In this document: positions 17,723 to 26,895 of the stretch, piece after piece
Layout of the letters: every line of letters begins with the position of its first letter
Numbering within the stretch: the first letter of the stretch is position 1
Source of the DNA: Bacillus methanolicus
GTDB lineage: Bacteria; Bacillota; Bacilli; Bacillales; Cytobacillaceae
Assembly: GCF_028888695.1 (NCBI RefSeq)
Contig: NZ_PNFF01000001.1
Span: forward strand, 1,435,501 to 1,499,500
Length of the DNA: 64,000 nt
Reading direction: 5' to 3'
Position numbers and translations under genes: made by a program
Notes under the pieces: generated by a model
Databases searched by the model: none
Told to the model about the DNA's origin: nothing
What the model saw: only the letters and a program-made list of their open reading frames with translations

Positions 17723-18486
17723 TTTTGATCTTCTCCCTTCCCCTGCCAGTGGACAATTCGCCGCTCAGCCAGAACGATCAGCAGGAAAAACAGCAGGCTG
17801 AGAAACATAATGGTAAAAATCGCGACGAATACGCGGTCGGTGCGAAACGAGGAGGAAGACAGCGTCATGTAAACGCCAATTCCTTTTTCCGCGCCAAGCC
17901 ATTCTGATATGACTGCTCCCATCACACTGTATGTCGCAGAGATTTTTAATCCGGAAAAAATCGACGGAAGCGAATGCGGCCACTCCAGCTTCCAAAACAG
18001 CTGTTGTTTTGTGGCCCCTGCCATCATCATATAATGCTTAAGTTCCTGTGGAGTTTGCCTGAAACCGTCCAGAGCGGCGATCGTGATCGGGAAAAAACAG
18101 ACAAGCGTGATGACGATGATTTTCGGCAGCAGCCCAAACCCAAACCAAATGACAAGGAGCGGTGCGAGTACAATAATCGGCACATTTTGCGATAAAATCA
18201 AGAGCGGATAAACGGATGACCGAAGGAATGGAACGAGATGCAAAACGATGGCAGTGAAAATGCCGACGCCGGTCCCGACTGCAAAACCGAGAAGAGCGAT
18301 TTTGACCGTTGAAACTGCATCCGGATAAAATTCGGACCAGCCAGCGGCCCCTTCTGTCACAATTTTGGATGGGGCAGGCAGGAGCCATTCAGGGGTTCCG
18401 GCCGTTCTTACTCCTATTTCCCAAGTGATAAAGAAAAGGAGGAGAACCAGAATCGGCCTCCACCCTTTTATGATTGCTTCTCTCAT
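17719..18486 (-). CDS. thiX: ABC transporter permease for a thiamine precursor (ThiX-like)
   Basis: 255 residues, about six membrane helices. The binding-protein-dependent-transport EAA loop is seen as DGFRQTPQELKHYMMMAGATKQQLFWKLEWPHSLP (around residues 140-175) with a helix cluster before it. Codon order and overlaps (4 nt with the ATPase, 1 nt with the DUF77 gene) show tight translational coupling. It belongs to the SsuC/ThiX branch. It forms the membrane channel for the ThiY-bound precursor. Confidence 0.87.
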   Translation of the reverse strand: MREAIIKGWRPILVLLLFFITWEIGVRTAGTPEWLLPAPSKIVTEGAAGWSEFYPDAVSTVKIALLGFAVGTGVGIFTAIVLHLVPFLRSSVYPLLILSQNVPIIVLAPLLVIWFGFGLLPKIIVITLVCFFPITIAALDGFRQTPQELKHYMMMAGATKQQLFWKLEWPHSLPSIFSGLKISATYSVMGAVISEWLGAEKGIGVYMTLSSSSFRTDRVFVAIFTIMFLSLLFFLLIVLAERRIVHWQGKGEDQK

Positions 18487-18776
18487 TACCGATACTTCTC
18501 CGTCAGTTGATTCATTGTAATCCCCTCTGGCTGGTATAAAATTTTTACTTGAGAGATGACATTTTTACTGCCCAATTCAATCATCCGCTCATTCATATCT
18601 TTAATGACTTTTAATAGTTTGTCCAACTCGCCTTCCATTGTCGTTTCAAGCGGGTGCACCTCATATGCAACCCCTGATTCATGAATCACTTTTATCGCTT
18701 CGTCCACATATGGAATCACATCTTCCCCGTCTTTTGTCTTCGGCAAAATTTGAATGCTTACAAGCGCGTCAGCCAT
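18486..18776 (-). CDS. MTH1187/DUF77-family thiamine-binding protein
   Basis: 96 residues: ADALVSIQILPKTKDGE, YVDEAIKVIHESGVAYEVHPLETTMEGELDKLL. The family forms a ferredoxin-like fold, and members (YkoF-like, MTH1187) bind thiamine or pyrimidine-type ligands in the cytosol. Such genes often sit with thiamine-precursor transporters, as here between ThiY and ThiX. It probably buffers or senses the imported compound; no catalytic residues are visible. ATG at 18776 follows GGAGGAAACAAG. Confidence 0.9.
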   Translation of the reverse strand: MADALVSIQILPKTKDGEDVIPYVDEAIKVIHESGVAYEVHPLETTMEGELDKLLKVIKDMNERMIELGSKNVISQVKILYQPEGITMNQLTEKYR

Positions 18777-18788
18777 CTTGTTTCCTCC

Positions 18789-19802
18789 CTATTCCGGCAA
18801 AAATTCATTGGTGAATGCTTTTTTGGCATCAAGCTTTTTTTCTAATAAACCATTTTCATACATCCAGGACGCGTAATTTTCCCAAACTTCAAGTTTTTGT
18901 TCGCCCCATCTTGGCGCATCATCCTGATATTTTGATGCCAGCCATTCTTGGCTCTTTTTCACTAATTCCGGATCAAGGTCTGGCTCTGCTTTAATTAAAA
19001 TATCTGCCGCTTCTTTAGGATTTTTAATCGCAAATTGATAGCCTTTTGATGCGGCGTTCACAAATGCTTTAACGATCTCAGGTTTTTTCGAAATCATTGT
19101 TTCGTTTGTCGTTAAGACCGGTGTGTAATAGTCAAGGTTTTTGGAATAATCCGTTAAATAAATCATATTCAATTTCTCGCCGCGAAGCTCTGCTTCAACA
19201 CCAGTCCAACCGTAATAAATCCATGCAAAATCGATGTCTTTTTTTACCGCGGTAAAGAAATCCGTATCTCCGATGTTTACAATCTTTACTTTATTGACAT
19301 CGGCATTTTCTTTTTTCATTAAAGAGCTGATCACTGACTTTTCAACCGGTGAGCCCCATCCGCCGTAAGTCTTTCCTTCAAAATCCTTCGGTGATTTGAT
19401 ATTTTTTTCAACCGGCGATGCAAATCCTGAAGTGTTGTGCTGAATGATCGCCGCGATCGACACAATCGGAACGCCTTGAATACGCGCCTGCGTAATTCCT
19501 TCCTGGTAACCGACCCCAAATTCAGATTTTCCGGATGCCACTAGCTGATCCGCTCCCGTCTCACCCGGCTTCACTATTTCTACATCCAATCCTTCCTGTT
19601 CGAAATAGCCTTTTTCTTTCGCTACATATAATCCGGTGTGATTGGTGTTCGGCGTCCAATCGAGCACAACCGACACTTTTTCAAGTGATTTTTCTTTTTT
19701 GTCTGTTGTTGCAGTGTTCTTGTCTGATGATGAATCATTCTTGTCAGTACCGCAGCCCGTTAAGAGCATGGCTGAAAAAAGCAATGCGAGCCATTTTTTC
19801 AT
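18789..19802 (-). CDS. thiY: Substrate-binding lipoprotein, NMT1/THI5-like (ThiY-like)
   Basis: 337 residues. A lipoprotein signal is present (KKWLALLFSAMLLTGCG, lipid-modified Cys about residue 17) followed by a low-complexity Asp/Lys/Ser/Thr spacer. The NMT1 domain starts VSVVLDWTPNTNHTGLYVAKE, the defining motif of THI5-like aminopyrimidine-binding proteins, and contains FGVGYQEGITQARIQGVPIV and the WIYYGWTGVEAEL segment. It captures the thiamine precursor outside the membrane and hands it to ThiX. First gene of the operon; start ATG after GGAGGAAACAGTA. Its natural leader (TPP riboswitch) lies more than 1.8 kb upstream beyond the IS110-type element. Confidence 0.92.
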   Translation of the reverse strand: MKKWLALLFSAMLLTGCGTDKNDSSSDKNTATTDKKEKSLEKVSVVLDWTPNTNHTGLYVAKEKGYFEQEGLDVEIVKPGETGADQLVASGKSEFGVGYQEGITQARIQGVPIVSIAAIIQHNTSGFASPVEKNIKSPKDFEGKTYGGWGSPVEKSVISSLMKKENADVNKVKIVNIGDTDFFTAVKKDIDFAWIYYGWTGVEAELRGEKLNMIYLTDYSKNLDYYTPVLTTNETMISKKPEIVKAFVNAASKGYQFAIKNPKEAADILIKAEPDLDPELVKKSQEWLASKYQDDAPRWGEQKLEVWENYASWMYENGLLEKKLDAKKAFTNEFLPE

Positions 19803-19935
19803 TACTGTTTCCTCCCTCTATATACTTTAAAATTCTCCCGAATACTCACGTTTTCTCTAAATTTCATTAACACCTAATAGTTGATCCACCGAAAATCATG
19901 GTTATAAATTGAATTTATTTAAATTTCTTACAGAT

Positions 19936-20226
19936 GGGGGGCCATCCTACCAACCAAACTGGTATTGTTTGGTAATAACAGTTATGACCGTGCGCAAAAT
20001 CTCCACTCATCTCACGGTCGCTAACCCTCCCATGTATCACCGGATTGGGATCCATACATTCCTTCGTCCTGCGTATCCATGAGGTGGAGGTCGGATAAGC
20101 TCCTCAGCTGGGTCATAAGCCCGTATGGTAAAAATAAACTCCGACTCGGCACTATTGGTGTTTGTCTTTAGAAATACTTGAAGTATTCGATAGTAATTTG
20201 ATTAACAAATTGGTTAATAAATCGGT
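19936..20226 (-). ncRNA. Candidate IS110-family guide (bridge/seek) RNA region
   Basis: The 290 bases between the IS110 transposase stop and the left end of the element are non-coding but structured on the transposase strand. The clearest stem is GACCGTG...CACGGTC at 19986-20019 with a large internal loop; other short stems surround GCTTATGACCCAG and CCGACCTCC. In the IS1111 subgroup of IS110 elements the guide RNA is encoded downstream of the recombinase, as this would be. Assignment rests on position and visible stems only; no covariance comparison could be made. Confidence 0.45.
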
Positions 20227-21507
20227 TTAAGCAACTTGTAATGTAATTTGAGGCAAGCCTTGCAATAATTTTGAACCATCAAATTCACACTGTTTTTGAC
20301 CAATGACAAATAAGACACGTAATAGCTTACAACACAAAGCGATGAGAGACTGTTGCTTTTTTAAAGGCCTTTCAGATCGTTTTGTATAGTATTGATGTAA
20401 AGCTTTAAAAGTTGGATTATGGGCAACGAGTGGCCGAATCGCTAGGTACAGAGCTTTACGCAGCCTGCTTCGTCCCCGTTTCGTTATTCTGGTTTGTCCT
20501 TTAAATTTTCCAGAACTATGCTCACGTAATGAAAGGCCTGCCAGATTAACTAATTGCTGAGGGTGACTGTACTTTGTGAGATCACCCACTTCAGCGAAGA
20601 ATAGAGCGACTGTTGTAACACCTAACCCAGAAATATTCATCATTTGCTTAGCACCTGGGATCGTTTCTACAAGAGCTTCTAGCTCCTGATCCAACTCTTC
20701 CAACTGCGTTTGATAAAGCTCATATTGGTCAATCAGATATTCCATTTCACGTTTGGCAAACTGAATCCCGATTTGAATTCCAATGCTCTTTTTGGCCGTT
20801 TCCACTAGTTTCGTTGCTCGCTTCATTCCAACTCCTCGTTGTACAAATGGCTTCCACTTTGAGAGAATCTCTTCAGGTGTCATTTCTTTAATTTGAGAAG
20901 GAAATGGAAACAGTTTTAGCGTGCAAAGAGCTGCTTTTCCTTCCCAATCCCCGAAAACATCGAAAAACTCCGGAAAATAACGTTGAATCAAATTTTGAAT
21001 ACGTCCTTCTGTGATGGCAAGCTGTTGAGTGAGCTGATCTCTTATTTTGACGCCTTCTCTTAGTTCCGCGTAAATGCCGTCTAAGAGATTTGGTACGGAG
21101 TATCGGCCGTCTTTAATCAGCTGTGCAATCACTCTGGCGTCTTTTGTATCGTTTTTTGTTGGAGAGTTGTCATCAAGCTCTTTGCTTTTCTTTACATGCA
21201 TCGGATTGACTAGCACAAAGTCATAGCCCTTTGCGGTAAGGAAATAAGCGAGATTTAACCAGTAGGGCCCGGTTGGTTCAACCCCAAAAATCACATGGTT
21301 CTTATCATTTTCTTTTTGGTGTCGATTCACCCAATCTAAAAGCATTTGGAAACCATGTATGCGATTTTCAAAGATCAAGCGTTTTCCAAATTCAATTCCT
21401 CGATCGTCTTGTGCCCGTGCCACGTGTTTGTCTTTGGCAATATCAATGCCGATTATTAATGTTGATGGTGTGATTTGCGAGATTTTTCGATTTTGAGTAT
21501 AATTCAT
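20227..21507 (-). CDS. IS110-family transposase (DEDD RuvC-like plus Tnp_20)
   Basis: 426 residues. The N-terminal RuvC-like domain shows the DEDD residues: Asp in IIGIDIAKDKH, Glu in FGVEPTGPYWL, and Asp residues in TKNDTKDARVIAQLI. The C-terminal Tnp_20 domain holds MMNISGLGVTTVALFFAEVG and FKGQTRITKRGRSRLRKALYLA, including the conserved Ser used as a nucleophile in IS110 recombinases. No stop or frameshift, so likely active. Start ATG at 21507 follows AAGGAGGACTCAATA. Transcription from the TPP-riboswitch promoter upstream would run into this gene. Confidence 0.95.
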   Translation of the reverse strand: MNYTQNRKISQITPSTLIIGIDIAKDKHVARAQDDRGIEFGKRLIFENRIHGFQMLLDWVNRHQKENDKNHVIFGVEPTGPYWLNLAYFLTAKGYDFVLVNPMHVKKSKELDDNSPTKNDTKDARVIAQLIKDGRYSVPNLLDGIYAELREGVKIRDQLTQQLAITEGRIQNLIQRYFPEFFDVFGDWEGKAALCTLKLFPFPSQIKEMTPEEILSKWKPFVQRGVGMKRATKLVETAKKSIGIQIGIQFAKREMEYLIDQYELYQTQLEELDQELEALVETIPGAKQMMNISGLGVTTVALFFAEVGDLTKYSHPQQLVNLAGLSLREHSSGKFKGQTRITKRGRSRLRKALYLAIRPLVAHNPTFKALHQYYTKRSERPLKKQQSLIALCCKLLRVLFVIGQKQCEFDGSKLLQGLPQITLQVA

Positions 21508-21662
21508 TATTGAGTCCTCCTTGGTAACTTATTAATTCGGGGTCAATGCATTGACACCCTGTACTATACCAAGAGGGCTCTTTTTGTTTCAAACCTCAAA
21601 TTTCTTCATTACAGGAATGCTCCTTATGTAATTTAGAATTCGCAAGCCCGGGAACAAATGAA

Positions 21663-21795
21663 ATGCGCCCAGGTCAGAACCTGAGCGCCTAGACGAACAA
21701 TGTTCCCTCCGCTGGTCTGAACCAGTTCAGGTTCTAAGGGTCATCATCTTTCGGATGAAATCTCAACCGGCAACACCGGTTCCCCTACATTCTTG
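21663..21795 (-). promoter_or_regulatory. TPP (THI-box) riboswitch with terminator
   Basis: Read on the minus strand: GTAGGGGAACC, a CCGGTGTTGCCGG stem, TGAGAT, then ACCCTTAGAACCTGAACTGG, GACCAGCGGAGGGAACA. These are the conserved THI-element boxes (the usual CTGAGA appears as TTGAGA). A terminator hairpin follows (GCGCTCAGG/CCTGGGCGC at 21665-21688, then ATTTCATTTG). When TPP binds, transcription should end here. The natural target is the thiY-X-Z operon, but the IS110 transposase now comes first. Confidence 0.95.
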
Positions 21796-21990
21796 CTATG
21801 AAATTATCAATTCCTCATCTATTATAGCAGATTAGATAATTAATATAATAATTTTCTAATAAATTTGATCGGGGTCTGGCCCGTATTAAGATATCTCGAA
21901 TCTGGCAGGCATCGGCCGGACAGAGTTCAAATCCCTCTTTTAGAGTTAACACCTAATGGCAGCTGCTGAAAATTGATAAATTTTTTGTGT

Positions 21991-22584
21991 CTACCGCGTC
22001 CTAACCCCAAACTTTTGGTAGAGCAACGTTAAATTATATTCCAGTGATCGTTGGCTCATCGATAAAGAATTAGCCATTTCTCTTGTACTTTTACCCTTTG
22101 CCAGTTCCGCCAATATGTCTTCTTCTGTTTTCGTCAGGATTACTGTATCTTGAGAATTGGTGCCGCCGGAAACGAAGCCCGGCCTTCTTAGTTCTCTTAC
22201 AAGCGAAAGCGGCAAGATAACCTGTTGACGCAGGGCGCATCTTATTCCTATCACAAGTTCTTCTCTTGAAGAAGTTTTGGATAAAAAACCGGAAACTCCG
22301 GCTTCAACCAATAAATTAAAATGTGGTTTAATATCAAAACCGGTGTAAATTAATACAATTAAATCTTGATTATACGCTAAAGCTTTTTTTGTTAGTTCAA
22401 GCCCGTTCAAGTGCGGCATATACAAATCAAACAGCAATATATCATAATGTTGCAGCTTAATTTTATTTAATGCGTTCAAAGAACTGTTTTCTATTGAAAT
22501 GTTAAAATCGGGTTCCTGCTCCAATAGCATTTTTGTACCTTCCAATATAGATAAATGGTCATCGACTATCAAAATATTTATCAT
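21991..22584 (-). CDS. NarL/LuxR-family response regulator
   Basis: 197 residues. Receiver domain residues 1-120: acidic pair Asp8/Asp9 (IVDDH), phospho-acceptor Asp53 in LLFDLYMP, Thr81 (IYTG) and a Lys in FLSKTS. HTH_LuxR residues about 140-197: LTKTEEDILAELAKGKSTREMANSLSMSQRSLEYNL. The protein ends shortly after LYQKFGVRTR. It pairs with the sensor kinase 12 bp upstream. Both lie at the end of a transporter operon, so they may respond to envelope stress or to the exported compound and regulate that operon; this is inferred from position only. Confidence 0.92.
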   Translation of the reverse strand: MINILIVDDHLSILEGTKMLLEQEPDFNISIENSSLNALNKIKLQHYDILLFDLYMPHLNGLELTKKALAYNQDLIVLIYTGFDIKPHFNLLVEAGVSGFLSKTSSREELVIGIRCALRQQVILPLSLVRELRRPGFVSGGTNSQDTVILTKTEEDILAELAKGKSTREMANSLSMSQRSLEYNLTLLYQKFGVRTR

Positions 22585-22596
22585 CGTAAAAACCTC

Positions 22597-24084
22597 TCAA
22601 ATTTTTTTATCTCCAATGCCGGTACATGGAATTTGCATAGTAACTTTTAATCCGCAATTCGGTTTTGAATAAAACTCTACATTGCCTGAAAGGCTCTGAA
22701 CGCGTTGCTTAATGCTTGTTAATCCCATGTTGTTAAAGGACGGTTTTAACTTATCCAGTTCAAAGCCCACACCGTCATCAGAATATTCAAACATCATTTT
22801 GTCTTCCCGGGCACTAATATGAAGGTGAATTTTTGAAGCCTTGGAATGTTTTGTCGCATTGTTGATCAATTCCTGTACGATTCGATAAATTCCGATCGTT
22901 TGTTCCTCATTTAATTGAAGACTGGAAGTATTGTCTGTTGAAAAATAAATTTTAAAAGTTGAAGAAACTTGGGTATATTCAAATAAATTTTCCAATGCCC
23001 GCTCTAAACCCAATTCCCTTAGCAACGGTGGCCGAAGTTCATTACATGTCATCCGGATTTGGTGAATGGTGTCCAGCAGTCCTTGTTCAATTCCTTTAAG
23101 CAGTGCTTTTATTTCGTTGTCAAATTCATGGCGATGAAGCAATGATTCCATTCTTCTGTACAAATCAATTTGATCCTGCAGGACTGTATCATGCAAATCA
23201 CTTGATAAATGGAGCCGTTCTTTTTCGGAAAGATTGAACAAGAGCCGCAAGATCCAAAGCGGTGTTTGGCTGCTTTGCATGGCAGCTTCCAATTGATTCA
23301 TTAGATTCTCGATTACATCCAAGCTCTCAAATACCATATTGGCGTAGTAAACGATTGTTTCCAGCCAAATGGAATCCATTTCCTCTTCTATAGATTGTGC
23401 ATTGAGAATGAGGATGTAGGCATGGCTGGTCCGCTCTCCTACTTTTATTAGAACCTTATCGTTAACGTTTACGATCTTGCCAACCGGAAAATTTTGCAAA
23501 TCGGGTTGAAATTCAAGAAAATGAGCTTCTTCGATTATCTGATTTTCTTTATTAAATTGTAAGATCGCCGGCTGGGAATCTGGCAAAACTGTATTTATTT
23601 CATGGATTAATCTTTCTTTGAGATCTGATACTTTCATTACCGAAGACAAGTCTTGGGAAAAATTTTTCAAACTGTTTTGCAATAATTTATATCGATCCTT
23701 TCTATTTTGAAGCTCTATCTCCATATTTTTTCTTTCGGTAATATCCCGGACCGTAACGACTGTAAGATTATCTTGACTTTCTACAGGCATCGTCCGACAC
23801 TCAAAATATTTAATATGGCCGGAGCGGGTAATTATCCTGTACTCACTCTTGGAAGGCTGTTGGGTCAAGATAACATTCCTATGTCTTTCCATTAAATTTT
23901 CTCTTTCATCAGGTTGTACAATATCAAATATGTCTTTCAATTCCTCAGGACTGTATCCGGTAGTTTTTTTAAAAGAAGGTGTCGAAAACCGTACAAGACG
24001 ATTTTGGTCAATGATCATAATGATATCCAATGCGTGTTTGTAAATCGTTTCAAACTCCCAATTGGATTGGACTTTGTTTTCCAT
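22597..24084 (-). CDS. PAS-domain sensor histidine kinase (HisKA_3/HATPase)
   Basis: About 495 residues from the ATG at 24084; the frame is open to 24189 but no ribosome binding site supports that, and GGAAAA lies 12 nt before 24084. There is an N-terminal PAS domain (IYKHALDIIMIIDQNRLVRF to VTVRDITERK), then a GAF-like middle segment, HisKA_3 with the phospho-His in SSDLHDTVLQDQIDLYRRM, and a HATPase domain with NNATKHSKA, DDGVGFEL and MGLTSIKQRV. No membrane helix is visible, so this is a cytosolic sensor. Cognate regulator is the next gene. Signal unknown. Confidence 0.88.
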   Translation of the reverse strand: MENKVQSNWEFETIYKHALDIIMIIDQNRLVRFSTPSFKKTTGYSPEELKDIFDIVQPDERENLMERHRNVILTQQPSKSEYRIITRSGHIKYFECRTMPVESQDNLTVVTVRDITERKNMEIELQNRKDRYKLLQNSLKNFSQDLSSVMKVSDLKERLIHEINTVLPDSQPAILQFNKENQIIEEAHFLEFQPDLQNFPVGKIVNVNDKVLIKVGERTSHAYILILNAQSIEEEMDSIWLETIVYYANMVFESLDVIENLMNQLEAAMQSSQTPLWILRLLFNLSEKERLHLSSDLHDTVLQDQIDLYRRMESLLHRHEFDNEIKALLKGIEQGLLDTIHQIRMTCNELRPPLLRELGLERALENLFEYTQVSSTFKIYFSTDNTSSLQLNEEQTIGIYRIVQELINNATKHSKASKIHLHISAREDKMMFEYSDDGVGFELDKLKPSFNNMGLTSIKQRVQSLSGNVEFYSKPNCGLKVTMQIPCTGIGDKKI

Positions 24085-24197
24085 CGTTATCATCATTTTC
24101 CATAAAATGTTAGCAATTAAACATTTCCTATATATTGATAATACATGAAAAATGTACCAATTAACCGATATTTTTTGCGTAATGGCCAAAAAGACCG

Positions 24198-25082
24198 CTA
24201 TTTTATCTCCACTACAAATGAGAACGCCCTGACTTTTCCATTTTGCTTGAACTCAGCCCATATCTTATAAATGCCTGGCTTTTCAAACTGTGTTTCAAAA
24301 ACCGTATCCTTGTCATTTGCCGGATGCACATGAAGGAAATTCTGGGCATTTTCATCAAGAATGACCACGTGACCCATCGCTCCCAGATAAGGGGTCAAAT
24401 TTGTTTTATCAAGATCAAAGGTTAACGTTACCGGTTCATTTGCCTTAAAAGAACTCATAGTTAGTTTTACGTTTTCGCCGTCTACATTCTTGCTTAATGT
24501 TTCGTCCGGCTGAAGGCCACGGCTATGGGTTGACATTCCGGGATTTCCAACGATAAATGGAACAGGTGCTACATGATAAGCTAAATTTTTCGGTTTAATG
24601 TCAACGAATGCCTTATAAAATCCATCAGGCAGATTATTTCCAATTGTAAATTCGCCCTTGCCTGTCTGTTCAGGGTGTAAGTGATAATATTTATGCAGCT
24701 GGTCATCCACTACGATAAGATGAAGAAGCTTCTCATGATTTACTTCCAGATCTTCCACTGGATTTGCCGACTTATCTTTTAAGAAAATCTTTAACTCATC
24801 TTGATCCGATTTAACAAACACGCTTACCTCGCTGCTGCCTTCATGTGCCGCGCTGCTTCCATGCTGATGGCTGCTATTGTTTGCTTCTGCGTGATCACTA
24901 TGGCCTTGAGATTCATCATGTGGCGCAGATTTTTCCCGGCTTTTGGATGATTCATATGACGCAGATTGATTGTGGCCATGAGACTCGGGCTGTTTTTCAT
25001 CGGCAAACCATTCAGCATACACTGAATATCCGCCTATCACTAAAGCCAGATATAGAACGGCCGCAATTCCCCATTTTTTCAT
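24198..25082 (-). CDS. Secreted or membrane-anchored histidine-rich protein
   Basis: 294 residues from the ATG at 25082, preceded by AGGAGAGTGGAAGCG. A hydrophobic N-terminal helix (WGIAAVLYLALVIGGYSVYA) is followed by a His/Ser/Glu-rich spacer (residues about 30-85, many HGH, HSDH and HQH clusters). Two beta-rich repeats come next, each with a copper- or metal-like HLI...YYHLHPEQ and HVVI...FLHVHP signature (residues about 115-180 and 225-290). This resembles the extracytoplasmic FixH/CupA-like or YcnI/YtkA-like beta domains found near metal transporters. The metal role is inferred from histidine content. It sits in an operon with two exporters and a two-component system. Confidence 0.75.
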   Translation of the reverse strand: MKKWGIAAVLYLALVIGGYSVYAEWFADEKQPESHGHNQSASYESSKSREKSAPHDESQGHSDHAEANNSSHQHGSSAAHEGSSEVSVFVKSDQDELKIFLKDKSANPVEDLEVNHEKLLHLIVVDDQLHKYYHLHPEQTGKGEFTIGNNLPDGFYKAFVDIKPKNLAYHVAPVPFIVGNPGMSTHSRGLQPDETLSKNVDGENVKLTMSSFKANEPVTLTFDLDKTNLTPYLGAMGHVVILDENAQNFLHVHPANDKDTVFETQFEKPGIYKIWAEFKQNGKVRAFSFVVEIK

Positions 25083-25122
25083 CGCTTCCACTCTCCTATT
25101 AAGTAAATTTTTTATATATCCC

Positions 25123-26895
25123 TTAAATGGCATACTTTACTGCCGCTTCTGATTGTGCCGGATTCTGTCTTGAATATAACTCCTTATAATAACCGTTTAA
25201 TTCAAGTAATCTATGATGGGTGCCGCTTTCGACGATCTCCCCGTTTTTCATCACAAAAATGGTATCGGCATCTACAATCGTTGAAAGCCTGTGGGCAATC
25301 ATAATAATTGTTTTACCGCCTTTAATCTGATTAATTGATTCCTGGACAAGTTTTTCACTTTCATTATCAAGGGCGCTCGTCGCTTCATCCAGGATAATCA
25401 GTGATGGGTCTTTCAAAAAAACGCGGGCTAGTGCAATCCGCTGTTTTTGGCCTCCTGAAAGCTTTATCCCTCTTTCGCCAATTTCTGTATCATAGCCTTG
25501 AGGCAACGGTGCGATGAAATCATGGGCGAAAGCCTTGATCGAAGCTGAGATGATTTCATCATCTGTTGCTTCAAGCTTAGCCATTTTTATATTGTCTTTA
25601 ATAGAAGAACTGTATAAAAAGTTATCCTGGATAACCATTCCAATATGCTTCCTGAGGCTTGATAAGGAATAGTCTTTTATATTCACACCATCAATTAAGA
25701 TTTCACCGCTATCCACATCATACATTCTGTTTAAAAGCTGTAATACCGTACTCTTTCCTCCCCCGCTCTCTCCGACAAATGCATACGTTTTGCCTATTTC
25801 TATTTTAAAGGACAAGTTTTTGATCACTTTCCTGTTTTCATTGTAGGAAAAAGATACACGATTAAACACGATTGAATCTGAAAACTCCTTTAATTCAACA
25901 GGGTCATCCTTTTCCTTTATCGTTGAAGGGATATGGAAGAAATCAAATATCCTTTGTAAAGCGACCGTTCCTTCCGTGATGACAGGGAAAGCTTGAACCA
26001 AGGCGGCCACAGGGCTTCTCATTTTATCAACATAAGCAAAGAAAGCAATTAAACTGCCGGCGGTTAAACTGCCATCGATCACAAAAAGACTGGCGGTTAA
26101 TGCAACAATGAAAGGAGTCATATCACTTAAAACGTTGACGGAAGCCAGTGTAATCGCATTTAACCTTGCATGCTTATCTGTAAGGACCTCGTAATGTGCC
26201 AAATGTTTATCCAGTTCTTCTTTGTCATGTTTCTCGGATGAAAACAATTTTGACAGAAAAGCACCCTGGATTTTTTCAAAAACAAACCCGCTTAGCACGG
26301 ACCGGTAATTCATCATGTTTCGCGTTGATTTCTTAAACCTTTTTGAAAGAACATGCGCCAGGAGAAATTGAAAGCTGACCAATAAAACAGAAAGGATTGC
26401 CAATTTGATGTTTAACGTCAACATCACAGCCATGACAAACACCAAAACGATCATTTCAATCCAGATGTTCCCGAACACGGCGGTCAAATAGCCTCTTACT
26501 TTTTCAATGTCATCAAAGAAGCGGGTCCCGATTTCTCCGCTTTTATTGTCCGCAAAATACTTGGCATCAAGGGAATGGATTTTATTAAACGCATCTTTCC
26601 GGAGTGCCTTAATGATGTTGTTATTGGCCTTATGAATGCAAAATTGCCTCACGTATTCCATCGGTTTTCGAATGAAAATAAAAACAACAAGCATTGAAAC
26701 AGCAATGAATGACAATTGGCCGATTTTTTCGGCACGGGACAATGCTTCATTTTGCAGCAAGTGATCGAAAATGTATTTTAATATCAAAGGAACGGTAAGG
26801 GGGATCAGAAAGCGGAACAAACTCCCGACAAATCCCCACATATAGAGCTTCGTTTCTTTTTTTACATATGGGAAAAATTGTTTAAACTCATTCAA
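25123..26895 (-). CDS. ABC exporter, fused membrane and ATPase domains
   Basis: 590 residues from the TTG at 26895, which lies 8 nt after AAAGGAG; upstream ATGs in the frame have no such site. Type-I exporter membrane domain (residues 1-310, six helices) followed by the nucleotide-binding domain: Walker A AFVGESGGGKSTVLQLL, signature KLSGGQKQRIALARVFL, Walker B LIILDEATSALD and H-loop MIAHRLSTI. Such half-transporters form homo- or heterodimers and export lipids, peptides or drugs. Here it follows a MacAB-like set in what looks like one operon. Substrate unknown. Confidence 0.92.
   Translation of the reverse strand: MNEFKQFFPYVKKETKLYMWGFVGSLFRFLIPLTVPLILKYIFDHLLQNEALSRAEKIGQLSFIAVSMLVVFIFIRKPMEYVRQFCIHKANNNIIKALRKDAFNKIHSLDAKYFADNKSGEIGTRFFDDIEKVRGYLTAVFGNIWIEMIVLVFVMAVMLTLNIKLAILSVLLVSFQFLLAHVLSKRFKKSTRNMMNYRSVLSGFVFEKIQGAFLSKLFSSEKHDKEELDKHLAHYEVLTDKHARLNAITLASVNVLSDMTPFIVALTASLFVIDGSLTAGSLIAFFAYVDKMRSPVAALVQAFPVITEGTVALQRIFDFFHIPSTIKEKDDPVELKEFSDSIVFNRVSFSYNENRKVIKNLSFKIEIGKTYAFVGESGGGKSTVLQLLNRMYDVDSGEILIDGVNIKDYSLSSLRKHIGMVIQDNFLYSSSIKDNIKMAKLEATDDEIISASIKAFAHDFIAPLPQGYDTEIGERGIKLSGGQKQRIALARVFLKDPSLIILDEATSALDNESEKLVQESINQIKGGKTIIMIAHRLSTIVDADTIFVMKNGEIVESGTHHRLLELNGYYKELYSRQNPAQSEAAVKYAI

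Larger units (their letters stand above)
19936..21600 (-). mobile_element. IS110-family element between TPP riboswitch and thi operon
   Basis: An intact IS110-type transposase gene with a long structured 3' non-coding region. Ends are not exact: I place them near AAATTTCTTACAGATGGGG (left, 19921-19939) and GGCTCTTTTTGTTTC (right, 21579-21593). The family usually makes no clear target duplication; AAATTTCTT occurs on both flanks (19921 and 21598). The element sits in the same orientation as the thi genes. Confidence 0.7.
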
